From: Planctomycetales bacterium
Lineage (GTDB): Bacteria; Planctomycetota; Planctomycetia; Pirellulales; Pirellulaceae
Direction: 5' to 3'
DNA: 64,000 bases
NCBI GenBank assembly: GCA_020427005.1
Contig: JAGQOY010000006.1
Coordinates: 1-64,000 of the forward strand
In this document: one piece after another, positions 28,903 to 37,534 of the stretch
Layout of the letters: each line of letters begins with the position of its first letter
Numbering within the stretch: the stretch's first letter is position 1
Notes under the pieces: model-generated
The model's input: only the letters and a program-made list of their open reading frames with translations
Told to the model about the DNA's origin: nothing
Databases searched by the model: none
Made by a program: the position numbers and the translations under genes

Positions 28903-28993
28903 AGAGCAAAGTTTACATAAGAGTAGCGTCTTTTCGCCCATTGGAGCGATGATTTCTTTGAAAACACGCTTTATACGTCCATTCGACTCGCAA
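28903..28993. repeat. Dispersed repeat, right copy beside an ECF sigma gene
   Basis: CTAGAGCAAAGTTTACATAA, GAGTAGCG, TTTTCGCCCATTGGAGC, AAAACACGCTTTATACGTCC: the same blocks in the same order and orientation as 28052-28145, diverged by scattered substitutions. The following 28994-29360 holds no gene I can support; its clearest feature is a hairpin at about 29321-29343 (CCCTCCCGA / TCGGGGAGGG). Confidence 0.7.
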
Positions 28994-29360
28994 GAATCTA
29001 TCAGACCATGCAGACAACCGGTGAGGAATCCCTCGCCCCCGAAACGAAATGGAGCTTCTTGGTGGACGAGTTAGTATACTCGTCATCGTGATGGTTTCCA
29101 TGGTGCCCACGGGACGAAGCCTGTTTGAACAAACGAAACTCCGCAATTACTGTAGACTGGACCGCAAGAAGCTTATTGCGCATTTACTGATCTACGGACT
29201 TACATCCTTTTGTACTTGTAAAGCGTGCTCACGGAGTACTTCAACGAATGCGCCCACGGAGTACTTCAACGTGCGTGGTAGAGTACTGCAATAGTGCGCA
29301 CGAAGTCTGGCCAACTTACCCTCCCGAGATTTCGGGGAGGGACGAGCCAGCTGTACAGAC

Positions 29361-29504
29361 CGGGGACATAGGTAACAGATGTTCGGGGACATGGGTAACA
29401 CTCCATTAAGTTCATAAATTAGTTCCAAATGGAGCTAAAACATGAGCTGGAAAGAGAGCGATCGAGTGTCTCAGCGACGGGAAGTTTGCCGCTGCCAATG
29501 TTGT
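29361..29504 (+). mobile_element. Possible 5' end remnant of an IS481/IS3-like element
   Basis: Two direct copies of CGGGGACATRGGTAACA (29361-29377 and 29384-29400) are followed 42 bases later by an ATG at 29442 opening MSWKESDRVSQRRE, the kind of N-terminus seen in integrase-type transposases of this group. The frame loses resemblance after about 14 codons and then runs into the 3' end of the SGNH hydrolase gene. I read this as the surviving left end of an insertion sequence. The family assignment is from memory of similar ends and is tentative. Confidence 0.45.
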
Positions 29505-30872
29505 TTACTCACTCGTGGGCAGGATTGCAAAACGATGTGGCCGCGGCTGGTTGATTTTGAAAATCTCATCTTCGATTGCCAAAGCCGCGGCCTCGGCTGC
29601 CTTCACCCGCTCCTCCATCCCGGGCATTTTCTTCTCGACGTCTGCCAGCCGCTGCTTCTCCGCCTCATCGCTCGGATTCTTTTCGACCTGCGCCTGCAGG
29701 AACTTCAACGACTGGAAATTGACCCATTCGTTTCGAAGGTCTCTTACCGGCCCTTCGTTTCGTCGCTCATTCAGCGCGGCAATATTCACGGCCTGCTGGT
29801 ACTGAGGCGATTTGTTCGCGTTTTGCAGGGGAATTCCAACGCTGAGTTCTCTCTCCGTTGCTCGAACCACCTCCACATCGTCGATCAGTATCGAATACGT
29901 TCCGGACGGAAGCCCCGATACCATCAAGGTCTCGCGACCGAATCGCCGACGAATATCGATTAGTTCAACCCCAAGTTGCGCATCCACCGGCAGCACCCAC
30001 GGCAGGGCATGTTCGCGTGACGTGAAGGATAGCCGGTCCGCGCTGCCGTATAACTCAGTTACGTCTGCCGATTCCGAAGTTGAGGACCAGATTCCGTCCT
30101 TGAGAGTAAAGTTCATTTGCGAAACGATCTCCGGCAGGCTTAGGTCTTTAATCATCGCTGTAGCCATGACGACTTGTCCCTCTGGATCCGGATGCACGGA
30201 ATCCCTGATCATGGTAAACGTAGGATCTTTCCGGCGCTCGCGGAGCGTGATCTCGTTCAAGGGTCCCCACATGTCAACAAATCCTAATCCCCTTTCGCAA
30301 GCGGTGTCCCTTAGCCACGTCCCGTAATAGGCGAGCGTCGAATTATAAAATGTAACCGCCTTCTCTCCCATGAAACCGCCAGGAGGCTGCATCCGTTTGG
30401 CACGGGCGTCGAACATGGTTGGCGTCATGAGAATCGCGGTCGCGCCGCATTCGTCGATCTTCGCCAGGAGCCGATTCATGTCCTCGCTATAACTTGCGAA
30501 CACGTCGTCGAAGTACTCCGCGTATCGGCCGTCGTTCATTCCCAGGAGCACCGTGACATACTTGGGATGGTAGGCAGCCACGTCCCGGTCGAACCGAAAA
30601 AGCGCGTCCCAGGCCCGCGAGCCGCCAACTCCTGCATTGTGCAGCCGGAGCCTGATCGTTGGAAATCGGGTGTAGAAGTAGTCTTCTACGTACTGCGTGT
30701 ATAGGCATTGGTGGGTGATGCTGTCGCCCAGAAAGACGATGCAGTCGCCATCATGCAGATCGAGCCCGCCCAATGGAGCCTTCGGGACATACGCCGGTTC
30801 CTCAGCGACCGACAGCCCGGACAGCGAGACGAAAAGAGCCATGGCAAGCGGCCAAGTTCTGAACAGGTTCAT
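29505..30872 (-). CDS. Secreted SGNH/GDSL-family hydrolase
   Basis: The mature enzyme has the SGNH blocks in order: block I IVFLGDSITHQC (Ser), block II NAGVGGSRAWD (Gly), block III VLLGMNDGRY (Asn) and block V DSVHPDPEG (Asp-His). It therefore hydrolyses an ester, most often of acetylated carbohydrate or lipid. The start is placed at 30872 because it gives a clean signal peptide (MNLFRTWPLAMALFVSLSGL, cut near SVAEE). The C-terminal 150 residues are helical, with a coiled coil (ADVEKKMPGMEERVKAAEAA). A fragment of a sister gene is at 31376-31502. Confidence 0.88.
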   Translation of the reverse strand: MNLFRTWPLAMALFVSLSGLSVAEEPAYVPKAPLGGLDLHDGDCIVFLGDSITHQCLYTQYVEDYFYTRFPTIRLRLHNAGVGGSRAWDALFRFDRDVAAYHPKYVTVLLGMNDGRYAEYFDDVFASYSEDMNRLLAKIDECGATAILMTPTMFDARAKRMQPPGGFMGEKAVTFYNSTLAYYGTWLRDTACERGLGFVDMWGPLNEITLRERRKDPTFTMIRDSVHPDPEGQVVMATAMIKDLSLPEIVSQMNFTLKDGIWSSTSESADVTELYGSADRLSFTSREHALPWVLPVDAQLGVELIDIRRRFGRETLMVSGLPSGTYSILIDDVEVVRATERELSVGIPLQNANKSPQYQQAVNIAALNERRNEGPVRDLRNEWVNFQSLKFLQAQVEKNPSDEAEKQRLADVEKKMPGMEERVKAAEAAALAIEDEIFKINQPRPHRFAILPTSE

Positions 30873-30912
30873 GGCGGAAGTTTTCTCAAGGAATCGAAGG
30901 AATGTGAATTTG

Positions 30913-31251
30913 TTACTCGACACCCATGGCGGACAAACATGTTTTATCAACAATTGTGCCAACGCAGAAACGCAAGTGTAGAAAAATCAAGCACCCACCC
31001 AGCTGCTTCGCAATTGCTTGCTGATGTGCCAGCTGCTCCGCCTCTGCCACGGCTGCCTCCAAACCAAACGAAAATTGGCCCGTCGGAGGTAAAGATGGGA
31101 TGCGGACTGCCGCTCCGCATGAGTTGCATTTTGCACTGCGACCTGCCGTCAGCACCGGTGCACGAAGTTGCTTGGAGCATTGTGGGCAAACGAAGCAGAT
31201 GTGCTGGTCAGGTGTCACGTCGATCTCCCCGGATAGGTAGACAGTGAACAC
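30913..31251 (-). pseudogene. Zinc-ribbon gene fragment, copy 1
   Basis: The conserved part is HICFVCPQCSKQLRAPVLTA followed by GRSAKCNSCGAAVRIP, a two-CxxC zinc ribbon near the N-terminus. After about residue 50 it continues into sequence unlike copy 2 (35709-35936). The 3' part (about 30935-31010) is itself a dispersed repeat shared with 39733-39812. The zinc-ribbon part looks like the 5' end of a family gene cut off from its body. It may still be expressed as a small zinc protein, but shared upstream DNA and unrelated tails argue for remnants. Confidence 0.55.
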
Positions 31252-31285
31252 TATGCAAGTTGTTCTAGCGTTAACATTCTAGCAT
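31090..31285 (-). repeat. Direct repeat flanking the sigma/kinase module, left copy
   Basis: 31090-31285 and 35812-36012 are alike over about 200 bases, including the zinc-ribbon coding start and the upstream non-coding part (AACATTCTANCATTGT). They are in the same orientation and bracket the kinase (31704) and its sigma factor (34936). Counting by eye, roughly 85-90% of positions agree. Confidence 0.8.
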
Positions 31286-31375
31286 TGTAAGACGGCGCCT
31301 GTTATCGTTCACTTCTCGCACCAAGTAATGCTTCTGAGGTTCGTTCTTCGTGACGGGAATTGCCAAATGATTCCC

Positions 31376-31502
31376 CTAGGCTGCCACATTCGGGTCGAAC
31401 CATAAAAGCGAGTCCCAGGCCCGCGTGCCGCCAAACCCGTGTTGTGCAGCCGAAGCACTTTTTTGGAAATCGCGTATAGAGTTAGTCTTCGACGTACTGC
31501 CG
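31376..31502 (-). pseudogene. Fragment of a second SGNH hydrolase gene
   Basis: The minus strand of 31380-31500 matches 30578-30700 of the neighbouring hydrolase gene at roughly three bases in four, and in translation the phrase GFGGTRAWDSLLWFDPNVAA parallels GVGGSRAWDALFRFDRDVAA. Only the block II region survives, about 40 codons, with a frame disruption. It is evidence of an ancestral tandem pair of hydrolase genes or a local duplication. Confidence 0.75.
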
Positions 31503-31510
31503 CCAGCCAC

Positions 31511-31553
31511 TGTAGCTTTGGATTCTTCGCTACGCTCAGAATCCAAAGCTACA
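31511..31553. repeat. Perfect inverted repeat, 16-base arms
   Basis: TGTAGCTTTGGATTCT (31511-31526) and its exact complement (31538-31553) flank an 11-base loop. No T-run follows on either side, so it is more like a miniature repeat element than a terminator. It sits next to the hydrolase fragment, possibly marking the breakpoint. Confidence 0.8.
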
Positions 31554-31703
31554 ACACCAATAGTTTGCCGTACAATATCACTCGTATGCAACATACAAGG
31601 GTCGGAAAAGGAATAAGTCTTTTGGACGATTCCTTTTTCGGGGAGGGGCTCGTCAGCAGACTAGGTGCGCACTGGCCCGGAGAGTGTCGCTCAAGCACGT
31701 CGC

Positions 31704-34700
31704 TCATGGTCCGGGTATATCCGTCGTGTCCTGAGTTTGAGACGCGTCAATCAATTCGGGATTCGTGTCCTGAATGCGTGCTTGAATCGATTCTTCCAGG
31801 GCTCGGAAACTGTCGTATGTGCGAAGTATCGTGAAATCGGTGTTTCCTGGGGCCATGTCGATAAAGCATGGCCCTCTTTTATCGACAATCACCTTCAACT
31901 GGTCGATGGCCGCTTCCGCATATTTGTTTTGGCTGTCCGAGCCCGTCGGACCGTTCGTGGCGGCGACACTGGCAGCGACCGCGTAAAATCGAGCGACGAG
32001 ATATTGTCGATTGAGAGAACGGATCGCGCCCTCGAGAATTTTCTCTGATTCCGCCCTCGTCATCGCTTCGTCGAGGCTGATGGCACCGCTCTGGATTTCG
32101 GTGGTTAGACGTCCAAGCCGGTAGGCTGCTTCGTCTTCTTTCCTAAATTCTCGGCAATGTTCGATTGCTTCATCCCAATCGCTCAGGGCCTCCCTCCAGT
32201 TTTGCATTCGGTCATGGGTGATCGCGCGCTCGCCCAGCAAGTGAGGAAGGGCGCCCTCACCTGCCATCATGGTGTATTCTTGAACTCTTAAGACGCTAGT
32301 TCTATTGATCGCGTCCGTCAACAGCTTCTGGCTCTGCTGCAGTTCCATTTTGTCACGGTGGAATCGTCCCAGACAGCCCTCCGTGTGAGCCAACTCCCAG
32401 GTGGTTTTGGGGAGTGGTCCAACAGTTTTCAGGCTCTTCTCGTGGGTTTGCCTGGCCGTTTCCCACTCCCGCACTGCCTCAGAAAGATTACCCGTCGCAG
32501 CTAACGTAATCCCAAGGCTATCGTGGGACCGGCCGATGACTCGTTGCAGAAAGGGAGCGCTTTGAAACTCATCGGCGAACCGTCCTCCGACGCTCAGGGA
32601 TTCGCGAAAACTGTGCTCTGCGAGAGCCAGCTTTCCATCTTCTTGATAGAAGCGTCCCAGGTTGTGCAGCATTTGCGTGTAAGCACCACCATACTTGAGA
32701 CGATCGCGTGCGCTCACATTGGGTTGTTCTACGAGTGTTTGCATGATCTCCATGGACTCATGAAACGGTTTTTTGGATTGCTGCCCTCTGCCTGAACGAG
32801 CGAAAACGGCGGACTGCCCCAGCAATGCGTTGGAGATGTCGAATTGGTACTCCAAATTCCTGGGATTATCGCTGGCTAACTTCCGCATGATGCGAGTCGC
32901 CTCGGCCATTTCTTTGTCGGCGTCGTCGATTTTCCCTAACTCAAAATACGTGACCCCAAGTCCCCTGTGACAGGCGAACTGGCCCGTTCGATATTCCAGT
33001 GTGTCGGGGGCACTGCTGGCAAGCGCATCGTAAAGCTCCCGGGCACTTTGCAGGTGCCGGATCCCTTCCGCTGGGTTGTGTCTCCTCCAGCCATATAGAT
33101 TTCCCAATTGCAGATGGGATTCGGCAAGCTGTTTCTGGTAAACGAGGCTCTCCGAAGATTCGCCAACCAGATCGGTGTACGCCGGTATTGCGATCTTGAG
33201 TGCTTTAATCGCCTGTTCTTCGTCGCCGATAAGCTCAGCCAAGTCCGCCGCTCGGAGTGCGGAAGCGGCGATCCTGGATCGAGTTTTCGTGTCGGTCCCC
33301 TTCTGCTCGGACAAATACTCGTAGTATTCGATTGCAGTTCTGTAGAGCTGTTTCTGTTCCTCCGTGATGTCGCGTTGGGCAAGCAGTGTATCTCCCGAAG
33401 TAGGTGTTGTGAACGAATCGAGTACGGTCAACAGTTGAGAAAGCGTTATTTCCGCTTGTTCTCGCTGTTTGGATTCCCCCACTAGTGCAGCCTGAACTTT
33501 TTGTGCTAAAGCATGAGCCTCCTCTTCGGAACGCAGCGCACGCATCTCAGCACTTTTTGCCAGTACTGCGAAGGCCGAACTCACTCCAGTCGAGGTGACC
33601 AACACGGCCACGATTAGTCCGGTAGTCAGGACGGCGACACGGTTCTTTCGATACACCTTCCGCAATCGGTAACGCATCGTTGGCGGGCAGGCTTCGACGG
33701 CATCTCCGGTAAGGTATCGCTGCACATCCTTAGCAAGCCCGCTGGCGCCATCGTAGCGCCTGGTACGGTCCTTTTCCAGACATTTCATAACGATCCAGTC
33801 GAGTTCTCCCTTCACCAGCGAACTTAGTTTGGAAGCATCGGTCTTTCTCGCAGCGGCCAGCTTGGCAATCGTGCCTGACATGCTAATCCGAACGCTTGGA
33901 CGCGGTGGTTCTTCTTCCTTGATCATTCGGATCAACTCGCCATAGGCGGCGCTGCGTAGCCGCGTCTTTTCCAGCGGTGTCGTGCCTGTCAACAGTTCAT
34001 AGAGAAGCACACCCAGAGAATAGACGTCACTGCGTGTATCTACTCCAAAGGCATTCAGTTCCGCCTGCTCGGGGCTCATATATTCGAACGTACCGACGAG
34101 CGCTCCGTATTGCGTGAACAGTGTCTTTTCTGTTAGACGCTGTTCCACCGCTTTCGCGACACCGAAGTCGATCACTTTCGGCACGGGCTTGTCATCATAC
34201 TGCGTTACCAGAATGTTACTGGGTTTGACATCCCGGTGAATGATTCCTTTCTGGTGGGCATGTTGCAGTGCTTGGCAAACGGGAACGAACAGTTCGAGTC
34301 GTTCAGTGTTTGACAAGTGATGGGCATCGCAGTATTCCGTGATGGGCACGCCGTGGACCAGTTCCATTACAAAGTACGGACGTCCCGATTCCGTGGTTCC
34401 GGCATCGAGCACTTTCGCGATATTCGTGTGATCCATCATCGCCAGCGCTTGCCGCTCAGCCTCGAAGCGTGCGATAACCTGGCGGGAGTCCATTCCGGGT
34501 TTGATGATCTTGAGCGCCACCTTGCGGCGGACGGGTTGCTCCTGTTCGGCCATGAAGACAACGCCCATTCCGCCTTCGCCTATCTGCTGCAGCAACTTGT
34601 AGTGGCCGACCAGTGCTCCAGGCTTTTCTGGTAGAGCATCCGAACCCAAGAGATTCGTCGGTGCGAAAGCGCCGGGATTCTGCATAAAGCCGCCCGCTTG

Positions 34701-34850
34701 ATCATGCAATCGCAGCATCTCTTCAATTTCCGACTGCAAAGAGGCATCGCCGCTGCAAGCCTGACGGAGAAATGATCCCCGCTGGCGGACATCAGATATT
34801 TTGAGGGCTTGAGCAAAAATTGACTTCGAATCGAGGGATGACTGCGACAT
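31704..34850 (-). CDS. Transmembrane Ser/Thr protein kinase with TPR-like region
   Basis: The N-terminal helical segment (FAQALKISDVRQRGSFLRQA) is the usual prefix of this planctomycete kinase class. The kinase core is complete: IGEGGMGVVFMAEQ (near residue 91), VALKIIKPGMD (K114), GIIHRDVKPSNILV, VIDFGVAKAV and GTFEYMSPEQAE. A transmembrane segment follows (VAVLTTGLIVAVLVTSTGVS, near residue 390), and the last 600 residues are TPR-like helices (LAESHLQLGNLYGWRRHNPA, LEYRTGQFACHRGLGVTYFE). The ATG has GGAG seven bases upstream. It is 85 bases downstream of its sigma-factor gene and almost certainly co-transcribed with it. Confidence 0.93.
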   Translation of the reverse strand: MSQSSLDSKSIFAQALKISDVRQRGSFLRQACSGDASLQSEIEEMLRLHDQAGGFMQNPGAFAPTNLLGSDALPEKPGALVGHYKLLQQIGEGGMGVVFMAEQEQPVRRKVALKIIKPGMDSRQVIARFEAERQALAMMDHTNIAKVLDAGTTESGRPYFVMELVHGVPITEYCDAHHLSNTERLELFVPVCQALQHAHQKGIIHRDVKPSNILVTQYDDKPVPKVIDFGVAKAVEQRLTEKTLFTQYGALVGTFEYMSPEQAELNAFGVDTRSDVYSLGVLLYELLTGTTPLEKTRLRSAAYGELIRMIKEEEPPRPSVRISMSGTIAKLAAARKTDASKLSSLVKGELDWIVMKCLEKDRTRRYDGASGLAKDVQRYLTGDAVEACPPTMRYRLRKVYRKNRVAVLTTGLIVAVLVTSTGVSSAFAVLAKSAEMRALRSEEEAHALAQKVQAALVGESKQREQAEITLSQLLTVLDSFTTPTSGDTLLAQRDITEEQKQLYRTAIEYYEYLSEQKGTDTKTRSRIAASALRAADLAELIGDEEQAIKALKIAIPAYTDLVGESSESLVYQKQLAESHLQLGNLYGWRRHNPAEGIRHLQSARELYDALASSAPDTLEYRTGQFACHRGLGVTYFELGKIDDADKEMAEATRIMRKLASDNPRNLEYQFDISNALLGQSAVFARSGRGQQSKKPFHESMEIMQTLVEQPNVSARDRLKYGGAYTQMLHNLGRFYQEDGKLALAEHSFRESLSVGGRFADEFQSAPFLQRVIGRSHDSLGITLAATGNLSEAVREWETARQTHEKSLKTVGPLPKTTWELAHTEGCLGRFHRDKMELQQSQKLLTDAINRTSVLRVQEYTMMAGEGALPHLLGERAITHDRMQNWREALSDWDEAIEHCREFRKEDEAAYRLGRLTTEIQSGAISLDEAMTRAESEKILEGAIRSLNRQYLVARFYAVAASVAATNGPTGSDSQNKYAEAAIDQLKVIVDKRGPCFIDMAPGNTDFTILRTYDSFRALEESIQARIQDTNPELIDASQTQDTTDIPGP

Positions 34851-34935
34851 GGTTTTCTCCGTGGTAAGTTAATGCCATCCCTACAATGCGTTCTCCAGGT
34901 CCGATGACTGCACGAATTTTTCGATTCTATGGCAG

Positions 34936-35502
34936 TTATTCGGATTTATCTCCCTGCAATGCCCGAAAGAGCCACACTCGGGCAAACGACCAGATCTGAA
35001 AGGCCTTTCGAGTCGAGACTCCGAGAACTGCCGCCGATTGCTCCATCGTCAGGCCGCCAAAGTAGTGTAGTTTGACGAGTTGAGTGGCCTGCGCGTCCCG
35101 TTCTGCCAGCAGGTCCAGTGCTTCGTTGACCGCCAGGATTTCCTCATCGTGATTTGAATCGGCGCTTATCTGCCGAGGTAGTGCAACTTGCGAAAACTGA
35201 CCACCATGCTTCAGACGCGCTTTGCGTCGTGCGACGTCCACCAGGATTCGCCGCATCGCCTCCGCCGCGGCGGCAAAGAAATGCCCCTGACCGTCCCATT
35301 TCCGATCGTCTGCAGGACCAATCAGCCTCAGATAAACTTCATGTACCAGTGCCGTGGGATTCAATGTCTGACCTGGCTGTTCACGAGCCATATGTCCGGC
35401 GGCCAGTTTTCGCAGTTCGTCGTAGACAAGAGGCAGCAATTCCGCCGCCGCCTTGGGATCGCCGCGGTTGGCTGCCTCGAGTAGTTGCGTAACCTCAGTC
35501 AT
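34936..35502 (-). CDS. ECF-type sigma-70 factor paired with a kinase
   Basis: The protein shows LLPLVYDELRKLAAGHMARE, then LNPTALVHEVYLRLI, KWDGQGHFFAAAAEAMRRIL (region 2) and ATQLVKLHYFGGLTMEQSAA, VLGVSTRKAFQIWSFAR (region 4). Its start MTEVTQ at 35502 has GGAGGA about eleven bases upstream; the frame is open 30 codons further but that part is not family-like. The pairing sigma-then-kinase at 85 bases is a recurring planctomycete arrangement, in which the kinase is thought to regulate the sigma factor. Confidence 0.93.
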   Translation of the reverse strand: MTEVTQLLEAANRGDPKAAAELLPLVYDELRKLAAGHMAREQPGQTLNPTALVHEVYLRLIGPADDRKWDGQGHFFAAAAEAMRRILVDVARRKARLKHGGQFSQVALPRQISADSNHDEEILAVNEALDLLAERDAQATQLVKLHYFGGLTMEQSAAVLGVSTRKAFQIWSFARVWLFRALQGDKSE

Positions 35503-35708
35503 CGTAGAAAGTCCTCCAGCTACTTCCACCACTTCTTTCTTCTGAAATTGCGAGCTTATCCGAGACCTCGACCAATTCCTACTGGTCTGCACATTCGTTG
35601 TAAGCGCCCTGGATCCTTCCCAATCAATTTACATCCGAAGTTTTGGTTGCAGAAGCTCCGTTCAATGAGAGCTGGGCAGTGAATCGATGGCTAGGCTTAA
35701 GTGCAAAA

Positions 35709-35936
35709 TTATCGGAGGTGCCAGGGCAACACCTTCGAATCGTCCTGGTCAGGCCCACTTGGTTCGCAACACCGCGCTTCGCTCGGCCACTTAAAATCCC
35801 TTGGAGCTGAAGATGGGATGCGAACCGCCGCTCCGCATGAGTTGCATTTTGCATTGCGACCAGCCGCCAGCACCGGTGCACGAAGTTGCTTGGAGCATTG
35901 TGGGCAGGCGAAGCGGATGTGCTGGGCAGGTGTCAC
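35709..35936 (-). pseudogene. Zinc-ribbon gene fragment, copy 2
   Basis: MTPAQHIRFACPQCSKQLRA, PVLAAGRNAKCNSCGAAVRI: the zinc ribbon is nearly identical to copy 1 at 30913-31251, and about 60 bases of upstream DNA are shared too. The tail after residue 42 is unrelated to copy 1. This is probably the detached 5' end of a duplicated gene family, now flanking the sigma/kinase module. The following 36013-36320 contains no supported gene. Confidence 0.55.
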
Positions 35937-36012
35937 GTCGATCTCTCAGAAAAGGCTAGACAGTGAACATTATGTTAGTCGTAGTATTGTCAACATTCTA
36001 TCATTGTCAGGC
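35812..36012 (-). repeat. Direct repeat flanking the sigma/kinase module, right copy
   Basis: Partner of 31090-31285. It covers the zinc-ribbon start and the upstream segment with GTGTCACGTCGATCTC and CAACATTCTATCATTGTC. Recombination between the copies would delete or amplify the 4.7-kb module between them. Confidence 0.8.
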
Positions 36013-36320
36013 ATTCGTCAATTCTGGCGTTCAGCGAGAAGTTTCCAGATTGAGTTCATTTCATTGCGTGGCTCGCTCAGAAAATAGTTGGCGTTCTTTG
36101 TGAACCATAACGCCGGATTGGCGTCTATATCTCTGAGAACGGCGGAATTGGAATCTAAAACAAGAACGAATTGGAACAGGACAATGACTTTAATACGGCT
36201 GAGTACCCAGAGATTCGATGAAGGTAGGAGTTATATCGTGTCACAAGACGCGAATATGCCCTGCTTACATCTAGAGCGAAGGTGACACTCGGCCTGCTAA
36301 AGTCAACGGACAACGTTGGT

Positions 36321-36356
36321 AACCCGGTGTCGGCTAGAGCTACACCGGGTTTTTTT
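36321..36356 (+). terminator. Rho-independent terminator before the tRNA cluster
   Basis: A ten-base perfect stem AACCCGGTGT/ACACCGGGTT around an 11-base loop is followed by six further T residues. It ends any transcript coming from the left and marks the upstream border of the tRNA/HNH/slipin locus. No convincing gene precedes it on this strand. Confidence 0.85.
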
Positions 36357-36443
36357 ATGCGCGTTTTTTCGTGCACAAATCCAACGCTCGCGCACACTTC
36401 TGGTGAGCTCACTGGTCTTTAAACTTAGGCAGGTGTAATTCGT

Positions 36444-36528
36444 GGAAGACATCCGGCTGGATGAGGACGCTGTCTTGAAAACAGTTGACGCAATATCGCG
36501 TTTCGGGGTTCGAGTCCCTGGTCTTCCG
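36444..36528 (+). tRNA. tRNA-Ser(UGA), atypical
   Basis: The acceptor GGAAGAC/GTCTTCC is fully paired. The anticodon arm is GCTGT/ACAGT with loop CTTGAAA (anticodon TGA at 36476-36478). A class II variable arm (ACGC/GCGT) and a T-arm with loop TTCGAGT are present, with discriminator G. The D-arm is weak (TCC/GGA), and only one base, A, lies between acceptor and D-stem, so the near-universal U8 is missing. CCA is not encoded. It is first in an array of similarly reduced tRNAs; function in translation is uncertain. Confidence 0.72.
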
Positions 36529-36569
36529 CTTGAAAAGCGCTGAGAGGTAATGAGTAAACAATGACGTAT

Positions 36570-36628
36570 GAGGATGGCCCTATGGGAAGGCACCGCCACA
36601 ACATGGCGAAAACCCGGGCTCGATCTTC
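36570..36628 (+). ncRNA. T-armless tRNA-like fragment
   Basis: A six-pair acceptor-like stem (GAGGAT with ATCTTC, one G-T pair), a D-arm GCC/GGC whose loop contains GGG, and an anticodon-like arm CGCC/GGCG with a seven-base loop (ACAACAT, lacking U33) can be drawn. The next bases contain GCTCGAT, like a T-loop, but no T-stem can form. A single base again joins acceptor and D-stem. Either a decayed tRNA or a tRNA-derived RNA with another role. Confidence 0.4.
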
Positions 36629-36644
36629 CATTCGAAACACATTC

Positions 36645-36732
36645 GGAAGGTAGCCAGATACGGTTTGCTGGGCCGGTTTGCTACACCGCGCGACCACCAA
36701 TGGTCTTGAGGGTTCGAATCCCTCGCCTTCCG
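36645..36732 (+). tRNA. tRNA-Ser(GCU), atypical
   Basis: Acceptor GGAAGGT/GCCTTCC (last pair T-G; a register shifted by one base, using the preceding C, also pairs fully). The anticodon arm CGGT/ACCG has loop TTGCTAC, anticodon GCT. A strong variable arm GACCA/TGGTC and a perfect T-arm GAGGG/CCCTC with loop TTCGAAT follow. The D-arm can be drawn as CCAG/CTGG with a ten-base loop containing GG. Discriminator G; no encoded CCA. The variable and T arms make the class II identity firm, while the D side is unusual. Confidence 0.75.
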
Positions 36733-36745
36733 CTCAATTACAAAT

Positions 36746-36815
36746 GCTCGACGGTGAAATGGAGATTATAGCTGTTTTCTAAACAGTGGGGCCAGGTTCG
36801 ATTCCTCGTCGAGCT
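36746..36815 (+). tRNA. tRNA-Arg(UCU), atypical
   Basis: The acceptor GCTCGAC/GTCGAGC is perfect. The anticodon arm GCTGT/ACAGT has loop TTTCTAA, anticodon TCT. The D-arm GTGA/TTAT (loop AATGGAGA) is weak and is joined to the acceptor by one base, so U8 is missing. The T-arm loop is TTCGATT, but its stem has a C-C mismatch and shares a base with the acceptor. At 70 nt it is shorter than a normal class I tRNA. Confidence 0.6.
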
Positions 36816-36920
36816 GCTGGGGCTCAGCGCGAACTTTATCAAATTATTCCTAAAGCTTGGATTAGAGCCGTGACCGAAGCAACCTTGGAAAGACGAACTG
36901 AGATCACGGGCCTTAGTCCG

Positions 36921-37505
36921 ATGCTTCAGAGACCAACACTTGTGCTAAACCGCAGTTGGCAGCCGATCAACGTCGCGACGGTTGCGCGGGCGCTGATCTT
37001 GTTGTGGAATGGCTCAGCAAAGGTTGTCGACCCGATCAACTACCAGTTATTCGATTGGAGCGATTGGAGCCGACTCGTTCCAGACCAGGATGAGCCGTTC
37101 GTTCAGTCTGTGCGCCAGAAATTTCGAGTGCCAGAAGTCATCGCGTTAAATCAGATTGACCGCATGCCGACGCAAGCGGTAACGTTCAGCCGACGCAACG
37201 TGTTCAGGCGTGACAAGATGACTTGCCAGTACTGCGGTAAGCATCCCGGAAGTAAGGAATTGACGATTGACCACGTTGTGCCTCGCTCACAGGGCGGTCA
37301 GTCAAGTTGGACGAATTGTGTACTGGCATGCGTTGAATGTAACTCTCGCAAGGCCGGCCGCACGCCGACAGAAGCTGGCATGCGGCTGCGCAATCAGCCG
37401 ACTCGACCAGCCTGGAAGCCGATCTACGCACAGCGCATGACCCGAATCGAAAGCTGGGCGAAGTTTATCAGCGAAGCCTATTGGAATGTGGAATTGGAGT
37501 CGTAG
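36921..37505 (+). CDS. HNH endonuclease
   Basis: The HNH core is CQYCGKHPGSKELTIDHVVP, RSQGGQSSWTNCVLACVECN, SRKAGRTP: two CxxC zinc pairs around a DH-N-type catalytic site. The N-terminal LVLNRSWQPINVATVARALI is the usual start of this HNH subfamily, so ATG 36921 is chosen over an in-frame GTG at 36870; the frame runs back into the tRNA-Arg gene. HNH proteins of this kind accompany tRNA arrays, mobile elements and phages. Here it interrupts the tRNA array, suggesting either a homing-type nuclease or an effector of the locus. DNA or RNA could be its target. Confidence 0.88.
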   Translation: MLQRPTLVLNRSWQPINVATVARALILLWNGSAKVVDPINYQLFDWSDWSRLVPDQDEPFVQSVRQKFRVPEVIALNQIDRMPTQAVTFSRRNVFRRDKMTCQYCGKHPGSKELTIDHVVPRSQGGQSSWTNCVLACVECNSRKAGRTPTEAGMRLRNQPTRPAWKPIYAQRMTRIESWAKFISEAYWNVELES

Positions 37506-37534
37506 ACTTCGGTCGCCATTTTTTGACCTACGAT

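Noticed and set aside
29049-29294. 81-aa frame starting MELLGGRVSILVIVMVSM
   Set aside because: No ribosome site, no recognisable fold after the first residues, and it lies in a remnant-rich gap.
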